A DNA stretch of 14,286 nt from a bacterium (lineage in GTDB: Bacteria; Bacillota; Clostridia; Oscillospirales; Oscillospiraceae). Shown one piece after another: positions 6,342 to 11,918 of this stretch; positions within the stretch are counted from its first letter, which is position 1, and every line of letters begins with the position of its first letter. The translations under genes were made by a program, and so were the position numbers. The stretch covers positions 1 through 14,286 of the forward strand of contig JAHYYS010000066.1 of assembly GCA_019424865.1 (NCBI GenBank), given 5' to 3'. Under the pieces are notes generated by a model. That model did not search any database. It was given only the letters and a program-made list of their open reading frames with translations, and was not told the origin of the DNA.

Positions 6342-7895
6342 ATGGGAGATACCCTGCAGATCATGCTGACGATGGCCGCCTATATGCTGGTGGTCATCGG
6401 TATCGGGTTTGCCTTTGCAAGGCGGGCCAACAAAAGTTCGGAGGATTACTTTTTGGGCGGGCGGACCCTTGGCCCCTGGGTCACCGCCATGAGCGCCGAG
6501 GCGTCGGACATGTCGGGCTGGCTGCTGATGGGCCTGCCCGGCGTGGCCTATTGGTGCGGCGTGGCCGACGCGGCCTGGACCGCCATCGGTCTTGCGGCCG
6601 GCACCTACATCAACTGGCTCATCACCTCAAAGCGGCTGCGCCGGTACAGCGAGAAGGCGGGCAACGCCATCACCCTGCCCGAGTTCTTCTCCAACCGGTT
6701 CCATGAGAAGAACAAGATCGTCATGACCATCTCCGCTTTGTTCATTCTGGTGTTCTTCACCGTGTACGCGGCCAGCTGCCTGGTCACCTGCGGCAAGCTG
6801 TTCTCCACCCTGTTCGGCTTTGACTATGTGCCCATGATGATTGTGGGCGCGGTGTTTGTGCTGGTCTATACCATCATCGGCGGCTTTCTGGCCGAAAGCG
6901 CGTCCGACTTTATGCAGGCCATTGTGATGATTACCGCGCTGGTCATCATCGTCATCACCGGCACCGCCGCCGCGGGCGGGCCGGGGGCCGTCCTGGCCAA
7001 CGCCCAGTCCATTCCGGGCTTTCTGGAGTTCTTCGGCGTGGCCTCGCCGGTGACGGCGGACGGCGTGCAGCAGGCGGTCAACGGCGTCCCCCAGTTTGGC
7101 GAGGCGGTGCGCTACGGCATTTTGGACATCGCCTCCCCCCTGGCCTGGGGCCTGGGCTACTTCGGCATGCCCCAGGTGCTGCTGCGCTTTATGGCCATCC
7201 GCAGCGAGGGCGAGCTGACCCAGTCCCGCCGCATTGCCACGGTCTGGGTGCTCATCTCCCTGACGGTGGCGGTGCTCATCGGCATCATCGGCCGGGCGCT
7301 GTTCCCCACCGCCCTGACCACCGCATCCGAGGCGGAGAATGTGTTTATCCTGCTCTCCACCAGCCTGCTGCCCCCCATCCTGGCCGGCCTGGTGATGGCG
7401 GGTATCCTGGCCGCCACCATCAGCTCCTCGGACTCCTATCTGCTGATTGCGGCCTCGGCCTTTGCCAAGAACATTTATCAGGGGCTGGTGCACCGCAAGG
7501 CCAGCGACAAGCAGGTCCTGCTGATCTCCCGCATCACCCTTTTGGCTATCACAGCCATTGCCATTTTCATTGCCCTGGACGAGAACAGCGTCATCTTTAC
7601 CATCGTCAGCTTTGCCTGGGCGGGCTTCGGCGCCACCTTCGGCCCCCTGATGCTGTTCAGCCTGTTCTGGAAGCGCATCAACCGGGCCGGCGCTGTCGCC
7701 GGAATGCTGGGCGGCGGCTGCATGGTCTTTATCTGGAACCTGCTGGTCCGGCCTCTGGGCGGAATGTGGGATATTTACGAGCTGCTGCCCGCCTTCCTGT
7801 TCTCCTGCCTGTGTATCGTGGTGGTGTCGCTGCTGACGCCCCCCCCTGCCCAGGAAATTCAGCAGGAATTTGAGGACGTGCGCGCCGGAAGATAA
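6342..7895 (+). CDS. putP: Sodium/proline symporter PutP
   Basis: A 517-residue sodium:solute symporter (SSS family, LeuT fold) that imports proline using the sodium gradient. The start is the ATG at 6342 with GGAG five bases upstream; a TTG at 6315 would add nine residues without support. The family segment SAEASDMSGWLLMGLPGVAY (51-70) preserves A54, M57 and S58, which match E. coli PutP A53, M56 and S57 of the sodium and substrate sites. The second Na-site motif in span 9 reads AATISSSDS, giving Ser361-Ser362 where E. coli has Ser340-Thr341. About twelve to thirteen hydrophobic spans are visible and the length is normal. No proline catabolism gene is nearby, so uptake for osmoprotection or general nutrition is as likely as degradation. 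Monocistronic, with its own promoter and terminator. Confidence 0.95.
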   Translation: MGDTLQIMLTMAAYMLVVIGIGFAFARRANKSSEDYFLGGRTLGPWVTAMSAEASDMSGWLLMGLPGVAYWCGVADAAWTAIGLAAGTYINWLITSKRLRRYSEKAGNAITLPEFFSNRFHEKNKIVMTISALFILVFFTVYAASCLVTCGKLFSTLFGFDYVPMMIVGAVFVLVYTIIGGFLAESASDFMQAIVMITALVIIVITGTAAAGGPGAVLANAQSIPGFLEFFGVASPVTADGVQQAVNGVPQFGEAVRYGILDIASPLAWGLGYFGMPQVLLRFMAIRSEGELTQSRRIATVWVLISLTVAVLIGIIGRALFPTALTTASEAENVFILLSTSLLPPILAGLVMAGILAATISSSDSYLLIAASAFAKNIYQGLVHRKASDKQVLLISRITLLAITAIAIFIALDENSVIFTIVSFAWAGFGATFGPLMLFSLFWKRINRAGAVAGMLGGGCMVFIWNLLVRPLGGMWDIYELLPAFLFSCLCIVVVSLLTPPPAQEIQQEFEDVRAGR

Positions 7896-7924
7896 CCAAG
7901 TTTGGAACGCATCGGAAAACCCGT

Positions 7925-7955
7925 ACAAAACAGCCGCCCAAGGCGGCTGTTTTGT
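7925..7955 (+). terminator. Terminator of putP
   Basis: A perfect 14-bp inverted repeat (7925-7938 with 7942-7955, core CAGCCGCC/GGCGGCTG) with a 3-base loop, an A-tract on the left and TTTTGT on the right. It lies 30 bases after the putP stop codon. Confidence 0.92.
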
Positions 7956-8048
7956 CTTTGTAAAGAGACTTTTCCCTCGTCCGGATTCGCCCCATTCCCG
8001 CGGCGGATGCCGGGGAGGGGAATTTCTGTGTTCCCGGGGAAGGAGCGG

Positions 8049-8077
8049 TTTACATCCCGCCCCGGCTGTGATACAAT
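8049..8077 (+). promoter_or_regulatory. Promoter of yfbR-like gene
   Basis: TTTACA (8049-8054), a 17-base spacer and TACAAT (8072-8077) with an extended -10 TGa. The heptamers GATACAA (8070-8076) and TTGTATC (8089-8095) form an inverted repeat over the -10 box and start site, a possible operator. Confidence 0.82.
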
Positions 8078-8131
8078 AGCCTTTGATTTTGTATCGCGGA
8101 TATCTGCTTGTGTTTGAGAGGGGGACCCCGC

Positions 8132-8707
8132 TTGCCCTACCACTTTTTCCCCATGATTGCCCGGATGCGGTATATCAACCGCTGGGGGCTGATGCGCAAC
8201 ACGGACCTGGAGAATATCCAGGAGCACTCCCACATGGTCGCCGTCCTGGCCCATGCCCTGGCGGTGATTCAAAACCGGTATTTCGGCCCCCAGGTGGACC
8301 CCGGGGCGGCGGCGGTGGCGGCGCTGTACCACGACGCCGGCGAGATCCTCACCGGCGACATGCCCACCCCTATCAAGTACGACAACCCCGACATTCAAAG
8401 CGCCTATAAGCAGGTGGAGGCGGTTGCGGAGCAGAAGCTGCTGAACATGCTGCCCGAGGAGCTGCGGGGCGACTTTGCCCCGGCCATCACCCCCCAGGAC
8501 CCGGAGATCTGCGCCCTGGTGAAGGCGGCGGACAAGCTCTCCGCCTATCTCAAGTGCGTGGAGGAGGTCAAGGCGGGCAACGCCGAATTTAAAAAGGCGA
8601 AAGAGCAGACCTGGGCCGCCCTGGCCCGGAACCCGCTGCCCGCCCTGCAATATTTTATGGAGCACTTCCTGGAGGGCTTTGAGCTCACCCTGGACGAGCT
8701 GAGTTAA
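8132..8707 (+). CDS. yfbR: HD-domain 5'-deoxynucleotidase, YfbR-like
   Basis: A cytosolic metal-dependent phosphohydrolase that removes phosphate from deoxyribonucleoside 5'-monophosphates, contributing to nucleotide pool control. With a TTG start at 8132 the protein has 191 residues. It aligns from its first residues with E. coli YfbR (HFF...INRW.LMRN). All key positions are conserved with an offset of one in the N-terminal part: R17, H32, H67, D68, E71 and D76, and D134 for the C-terminal Asp. The diagnostic segment is HDAGEILTGDMPTPIKY. The TTG is preferred because no ATG lies upstream of the conserved residues and a purine-rich GAGAGGGGG precedes it; the first ATG (about residue 8) would cut the conserved N-terminus. 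A second TTG at 8108 is possible but extends past the family. Promoter immediately upstream; no clear terminator, as repeats follow. Confidence 0.93.
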   Translation: MPYHFFPMIARMRYINRWGLMRNTDLENIQEHSHMVAVLAHALAVIQNRYFGPQVDPGAAAVAALYHDAGEILTGDMPTPIKYDNPDIQSAYKQVEAVAEQKLLNMLPEELRGDFAPAITPQDPEICALVKAADKLSAYLKCVEEVKAGNAEFKKAKEQTWAALARNPLPALQYFMEHFLEGFELTLDELS

Positions 8708-8824
8708 ACGAAGCGCGCAGGCCGCGAGCAGGGGAGCTTGGAGCGGAGCGAGGGCGAGCGCAGGGCCGCAGGGCGGCCCGGAGACCAGCCCGAGCCGCAG
8801 CGAAAGCGACCCGGCCGCGTGCGA
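8708..8824. other. GC-rich non-coding stretch leading into repeat A
   Basis: No credible gene. It is purine-rich GCGAGC-type sequence containing a 7-bp hairpin GGGCCGC/GCGGCCC (8763-8769 with 8773-8779). Open frames on the minus strand cross it and run through the neighbouring genes, but have Pro/Arg/Ala-rich nonsense-like composition. It appears to be part of the interspersed repeat tract that starts right after the yfbR stop codon. Confidence 0.5.
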
Positions 8825-8995
8825 CCGAGAAAGAGAACCCGAGGCGCAGGGGCGCACAGCGTGCGCCCGGCGGGCGGATGATATCCGCCCCTGCGGAAGG
8901 CGCAGACGATTTGTGCAGAACGGGCAGCGGGGATATCATCCCGCCGGTTTCCACTTGGGAATGGCGGCTTTGGGAGCTTTGACCGGCGGGCGCAC
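8825..8995 (+). repeat. Interspersed palindromic element, copy A (171 bases)
   Basis: A direct repeat of 9880-10050 with identical length, both starting CCGAGAAAGAGAACCCGA and ending GGCGGGCGCAC; by eye roughly three quarters of positions match. It contains nested small palindromes: GGGCGCAC-AGC-GTGCGCCC (8850-8868) and GGGCGGAT-GAT-ATCCGCCC (8872-8890). A further palindrome, GGGCGCACA-C-TGTGCGCCC (8988-9006), straddles its right end. Similar in style to REP/BIME elements. It is non-coding. Confidence 0.85.
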
Positions 8996-9079
8996 ACTGT
9001 GCGCCCCTACGGAAAGAAGCGGGTGCGTGGGGGGATAGGATGCGCCCGGCGGGCAGCTGGCAGCCGCCCCTGCGAAGCG
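8996..9079 (+). repeat. Additional palindromic-unit fragments following copy A
   Basis: This stretch finishes the palindrome begun at 8988. After a short spacer it carries another degenerate unit, GCGCCCGGCGGGCAG...CAGCCGCCCCTGCG (about 9042-9075). This resembles the central part of copy B (9918-9950), including the CAGCCGCCCCTGCG arm. It looks like a partial or shuffled unit of the same family. Confidence 0.65.
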
Positions 9080-9287
9080 GCGTCCATCCTTGCGCGGCGC
9101 CTTCTCTCCAAGCCGAGTCCGCTTTGCAGAGCTTTGATTTTGCGGAAGAACCGGCGCAGAACGGAATGGATTGACACAGCGAATGCAAAGGCCCGGGATG
9201 CACACAGCGCGGCTGATTTTGGACAGTTCCGCGCGGACAGACTGGCCTCCGGGCCTTATACAACAAGAAAAGAAAGGAACGTATCTT
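9080..9287. other. Leader region of the ACT-domain gene, no gene seen
   Basis: No coding region. A TTGACA at 9171-9176 has no matching -10 box at a normal distance, and a TATACA at 9257-9262 has no good -35 box, so the promoter of the ACT gene is not resolved. GGCC-tcc-GGGCC near 9244-9255 could form a small hairpin. An AAAGGA ribosome site precedes the ATG at 9288. Confidence 0.4.
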
Positions 9288-9557
9288 ATGAAGGCTATCG
9301 TCACCGTAATCGGCAAGGACCGGGTGGGCATTACCGCCGCCGTGTGCGCCCTGCTGGCCCAGCACAACATCAACATTCTGGACATCTCCCAGACCGTGCT
9401 TCAGGAGTACTTCACCATGGTCATGCTGGTGGATACCGCCGCCTGCACCGCCTCTGTGGGGGAGATGGCCGACATTCTGGAGCAGGCGGGCAAGGAGCAG
9501 AACCTCTCCATCCGCATCCAGCGGGAGGATATTTTCAACGCCATGCATCGAATTTAA
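9288..9557 (+). CDS. ACT-domain protein, UPF0237 family
   Basis: An 89-residue stand-alone ACT domain: MKAIVTVIGKDRVGITAAV (beta1/helix1 with the GKDRVGI ligand-loop pattern), NINILDISQTV (beta2), FTMVMLVD (beta3), a second helix around VGEMADILEQAGKE, and LSIRIQREDIFNAMHRI. ACT domains bind amino acids or related small effectors. UPF0237 members are small cytosolic proteins resembling GcvR. In many Firmicutes (for example the SP_0238/SP_0239 pair of pneumococcus) this gene sits directly before a DUF711 (UPF0210) gene, as here. The start at 9288 fits the family; an upstream in-frame extension to 9171 has no conserved residues. Its exact function is unknown. Confidence 0.93.
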   Translation: MKAIVTVIGKDRVGITAAVCALLAQHNINILDISQTVLQEYFTMVMLVDTAACTASVGEMADILEQAGKEQNLSIRIQREDIFNAMHRI

Positions 9558-9597
9558 GCGCAGAGGCGTGCGGAGCAGCGCGGATGGACTGGAGCGA

Positions 9598-9642
9598 GGA
9601 ACACAAACCAAGGAGGGCGGAAGGCCCGACCGTTTGTGTTCC
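9598..9642. repeat. Hairpin-forming inverted repeat downstream of the ACT gene
   Basis: GGAACACAAAC (9598-9608) and its exact complement GTTTGTGTTCC (9632-9642) enclose a 23-base loop containing a smaller GGGC...GCCC-like pairing. It begins 41 bases after the ACT stop codon. There is no T-run, so it is not a standard terminator. It is part of a longer structured intergenic segment. Confidence 0.65.
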
Positions 9643-9704
9643 GAGTCGGAGGGAAGCCGCGCGTTGCGCAGCCGCCGCAGCGTGATAGAGAAGCGCGGAG
9701 GATA

Positions 9705-9821
9705 GGCGCATAGGGGAGACAGACTCCGGAGCGGATGGGCAAAGCCCAGGGACGGCCAGAGGCCGAACCGGGTCTGCCCGGAGTCGGACGGCTTATCGAC
9801 CCGGCCATGCGCCCAATCCGC
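9705..9821. repeat. Multi-hairpin segment between ACT gene and repeat B
   Basis: GACTCCGG (9722-9729) pairs with CCGGAGTC (9778-9785) around two internal short hairpins, GGGC-aaa-GCCC (about 9738-9748) and GGCC-aga-GGCC (about 9754-9764). CCGGG-tctg-CCCGG (about 9768-9781) is a third, competing hairpin. An outer pair GGCGCAT (9705-9711) with ATGCGCC (9807-9813) could close the whole. No gene is seen here. It may be a transposable repeat or a structured RNA. Confidence 0.5.
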
Positions 9822-9879
9822 AGCATGACAGCGTCGTCCCGGCCCCATATCCCTCACTTCGCCCTGCGGCTCCACGCGC

Positions 9880-10050
9880 CCGAGAAAGAGAACCCGAAGC
9901 GTAGGGGCGCACAGTGTGCGCCCGGCGGGCGGATGACAGCCGCCCCTGCGGAAGGCGCAGATGGTTTGGGCAGAGCGGGCAGCGTGGACCTCATCCAACC
10001 GATTTCTTCTTGGAAATGGCGGTCTGGGGATGTTTGACTGGCGGGCGCAC
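9880..10050 (+). repeat. Interspersed palindromic element, copy B (171 bases)
   Basis: The second direct copy of the 8825-8995 element, in the same orientation. It includes the palindrome GGGCGCACA-G-TGTGCGCCC (9905-9923) and the GGCGGGCGGATGACAGCCGCCC unit (written as a description: GGGCGG ... CCGCCC arms at about 9927-9945). It ends 37 bases before the DUF711 start codon, so it lies in the mRNA between two normally adjacent genes. Confidence 0.85.
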
Positions 10051-10087
10051 GGGCGTCCCATTTTACCAATTCAGGAGGGCACACAGT

Positions 10088-11446
10088 ATGCTCAATCAAA
10101 ATGAAATCATGCAGACCATCCAGATGATTGACCAGCAGCATCTGGATGTGCGTACCATCACCATGGGGATCTCCCTGCTGTCCTGTGCTCACAGCGACGT
10201 GAAAACCGCCTGTGACAAGGTCTATGACAAGATCACCCGCTATGCGGAAAAGCTGGTGGCCACCGGCGAGGCCATCGAGAAGGAGTTCGGCATCCCCATT
10301 GTCAACAAGCGCATCTCCGTCACCCCCATCGCCCTGGTGGCCGCAGCGGCCGAGACGGATAACTACACCCCCTTTGCCGCCGCCATGGACCGGGCGGCCA
10401 AGACCTGCGGGGTCAACTTCATCGGCGGCTTCTCCGCCCTGGTGCAGAAGGGGATGACCGAAGCGGATCGGAAGCTGATTGCCTCCATCCCCGAGGCCCT
10501 GTCCACCACCGACATCGTGTGCGCCAGCGTCAACGTGGGGTCCACCAAGGCGGGCATTGACATGGACGCGGTGGCCCTGATGGGCCGGACCATCAAGGAG
10601 CTGGCCCAGCGCACCGCGGACAAGGGCGGCTTCGGCTGCGCCAAGCTGGTGGTGTTCTGCAACGCGGTGGAGGACAACCCCTTCATGGCCGGCGCCTTCC
10701 ACGGCGTGGGCGAGCCGGAGAAGGTCATCAACGTGGGCGTCTCCGGCCCCGGCGTGGTGTACCACGCCCTTCAGAAGGTGAAGGGCCAGCCCTTTGACGT
10801 GGTGGCCGAGACGGTGAAAAAGACCGCCTTCCGCATCACCCGCATGGGCCAGCTGGTGGCCCAGGAGGCCAGCCGCCGCCTGGACGTCCCCTTCGGCATC
10901 GTGGACCTCTCCCTGGCCCCCACCCCCGCTGTGGGCGACTCGGTGGCCCGCATCTTGGAGGAGATGGGCCTGGAGGTCTGCGGCACCCACGGCACCACCG
11001 CCGCCCTGGCCCTGCTCAACGACGCGGTGAAGAAGGGGGGCGTTATGGCCTCCTCCCACGTGGGCGGCCTGTCCGGCGCCTTTATCCCCGTCAGCGAGGA
11101 CGAGGGCATGATCGCCGCGGCCGCCTCCGGGGCCCTGACCCTGGACAAGCTGGAGGCCATGACCTGCGTGTGCTCCGTGGGCCTGGACATGATCGCCGTC
11201 CCGGGGGATACCCCGGCGGAGACCCTGTCCGCCATCATCGCCGACGAGGCGGCCATCGGCATGGTCAACTCCAAGACCACTGCCGTGCGCATTATCCCCG
11301 CCCCCGGCTGCAAGGTGGGGGACACGGTGGAGTTCGGCGGACTGCTGGGCTCCGCCCCGGTGCAGCCGGTCCATCCCTTCTCTGCCAAGGCCTTTGTGGA
11401 CCGGGGCGGCCGCATCCCCGCCCCCATGCAGAGCCTGAAAAATTAA
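10088..11446 (+). CDS. DUF711 / UPF0210 family protein
   Basis: A 452-residue cytosolic protein of the UPF0210 (DUF711) family, near the family's usual length (about 445). The recognisable N-terminus is MLNQNEIMQTIQMIDQQHLDVRTITMGISLL. Later family segments include NFIGGFSALVQKG, VCASVNVGSTKAGIDMDAV, GCAKLVVFCNAVEDNPFMAGAFHG, FGIVDLSLAPTP, and the C-terminal NSKTTAVRIIPAPG...VEFGGLLGSAPV. The enzymatic role is not established; the fold is related to glycyl-radical or PFL-like barrel proteins according to family descriptions, but I see no Gly-radical motif and make no claim. AGGAGGG lies 8 bases before the ATG. Its normal partner, the ACT-domain gene, is 530 bases upstream, separated by repeats. 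Confidence 0.93.
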   Translation: MLNQNEIMQTIQMIDQQHLDVRTITMGISLLSCAHSDVKTACDKVYDKITRYAEKLVATGEAIEKEFGIPIVNKRISVTPIALVAAAAETDNYTPFAAAMDRAAKTCGVNFIGGFSALVQKGMTEADRKLIASIPEALSTTDIVCASVNVGSTKAGIDMDAVALMGRTIKELAQRTADKGGFGCAKLVVFCNAVEDNPFMAGAFHGVGEPEKVINVGVSGPGVVYHALQKVKGQPFDVVAETVKKTAFRITRMGQLVAQEASRRLDVPFGIVDLSLAPTPAVGDSVARILEEMGLEVCGTHGTTAALALLNDAVKKGGVMASSHVGGLSGAFIPVSEDEGMIAAAASGALTLDKLEAMTCVCSVGLDMIAVPGDTPAETLSAIIADEAAIGMVNSKTTAVRIIPAPGCKVGDTVEFGGLLGSAPVQPVHPFSAKAFVDRGGRIPAPMQSLKN

Positions 11447-11456
11447 AACCGTACAG

Positions 11457-11482
11457 AGGGACCGCTTCCGGCGGTCCCTTTG
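11457..11482 (+). terminator. Terminator-like hairpin after DUF711 (copy 1 of a duplicated stem)
   Basis: AGGGACCGC (11457-11465) pairs with GCGGTCCCT (11471-11479) around TTCCG, followed by only TTTG. The stem is strong but the T-run short. Its first 22 bases (11455-11476) recur exactly at 11810-11831. Confidence 0.6.
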
Positions 11483-11488
11483 AGGCTG

Positions 11489-11538
11489 TCGAAAAAGTGG
11501 CTTGTCAATTGATTGAAATTGACAAGCCACTTTTTCGA
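11489..11538. terminator. Very long perfect inverted repeat, probably a bidirectional terminator
   Basis: Two exact 22-base arms (11489-11510 and 11517-11538) with a 6-base loop. The arms read GAAAAAGTGGCTTGTC and GACAAGCCACTTTTTC in their cores, so each strand ends in a T-run after the GC-rich part, as in bidirectional terminators. It is the first element of the hairpin chain that fills this intergenic region. Confidence 0.75.
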
Positions 11539-11809
11539 GAAGAGCTGCACGAAATTTTTGCCTCGATGTCGTCGTCACAAGCTGCGGACCACTCCCATCC
11601 GCGCAAGCGCGAATGGTCGCTCCCTTCGCTGCTCCTCCTCTCCCAGAAAAACATTTTCACGATTTTCTGGGTGCCCGACATTGTCGGCAAAAACTTCGTG
11701 AGAAGTGTCATTTCCGAGGCGCATGTCTCCGGAAATGACGAGATTTTATTTTATTCCGTCGTCTGCGGACGACTTAAACTCCTTGCAGGAGGGCTTTTTT
11801 GAGAAGCTG
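11539..11809. repeat. Chain of hairpins of unknown nature between DUF711 and arsR
   Basis: No convincing gene; a minus-strand frame of 68 codons exists but overlaps every stem. Successive inverted repeats are CCATCCGCGC/GCGCGAATGG (11595-11604 with 11607-11616, one mismatch), CCCAGAAAA/TTTTCTGGG (11642-11650 with 11663-11671) and CCGAC/GTCGG (11675-11679 with 11683-11687). They continue with GTCATTTCCG/CGGAAATGAC (11707-11716 with 11730-11739) and GTCGTC/GACGAC (11758-11763 with 11768-11773). CTCCT-tgc-AGGAG then leads into TTTTTT at about 11780-11800. A longer pairing, 11548-11562 with 11686-11700 (one mismatch), encloses the first three. It could be a non-autonomous mobile element or a structured RNA. 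Confidence 0.65.
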
Positions 11810-11842
11810 AGAGGGACCGCTTCCGGCGGTCTCTCTTTTTTT
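11810..11842 (+). terminator. Strong terminator (copy 2 of the duplicated stem)
   Basis: AGAGGGACCGC (11810-11820) pairs with GCGGTCTCTCT (11826-11836) with one G-T pair, followed by seven Ts (11836-11842). This looks like the intact original terminator of the DUF711 transcript. Copy 1 of its stem lies 355 bases to the left. Confidence 0.88.
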
Positions 11843-11850
11843 GGCTTTTA

Positions 11851-11872
11851 TTTAAGTATTGACTTATTTAAA
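11851..11872. promoter_or_regulatory. Possible ArsR-type operator
   Basis: The 22-base stretch TTTAAGTA...TTATTTAAA is an imperfect inverted repeat: 7 of the outer 8 base pairs match. It covers the -35 box of the arsR promoter. ArsR/SmtB repressors bind AT-rich imperfect palindromes of this kind at their own promoters. Confidence 0.5.
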
Positions 11873-11886
11873 AACCGTGCTATTAT
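11859..11886 (+). promoter_or_regulatory. Promoter of the arsR-nifX fusion gene
   Basis: TTGACT (11859-11864), 16 bases, then TATTAT (11881-11886) with an extended -10 TGc. The GTG start codon is 32 bases downstream, after an AGGAGG site. Confidence 0.85.
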
Positions 11887-11918
11887 AGGAGGCATAACGA
11901 GCTGAGGAGGGATGGACG

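Noticed and set aside
6627..7928. Open frame of 433 codons opposite putP
   Set aside because: Antisense shadow of a confidently identified transporter, full of Gln/His/Asp typical of membrane-protein complements.
8825..9079. CRISPR array from the repeated palindromic units
   Set aside because: Units are not regularly spaced, spacers are not unique and equal in length, and no cas genes are present.
9171..9176. TTGACA as the -35 box of the ACT gene
   Set aside because: No acceptable -10 box is found 15-19 bases downstream.
8685..10061. Open frame of 458 codons on the minus strand across the ACT gene and both repeats
   Set aside because: Its Pro/Arg/Ala/Cys-rich composition comes from the repeats, it overlaps the well-supported ACT gene on the other strand, and it repeats similar peptide stretches only because copies A and B are direct repeats.
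9854..11578. Open frame of 574 codons on the minus strand opposite DUF711
   Set aside because: It is antisense to a clear conserved family gene. Its Gly/His/Ala-rich composition is typical of the reverse frame of high-GC genes.
11505..11711. Minus-strand 68-codon frame within the hairpin chain
   Set aside because: It starts and ends inside inverted repeats, has no convincing ribosome site or recognised motif, and the nucleotide structure explains the region better. It would need reconsideration if homologues show coding constraint.
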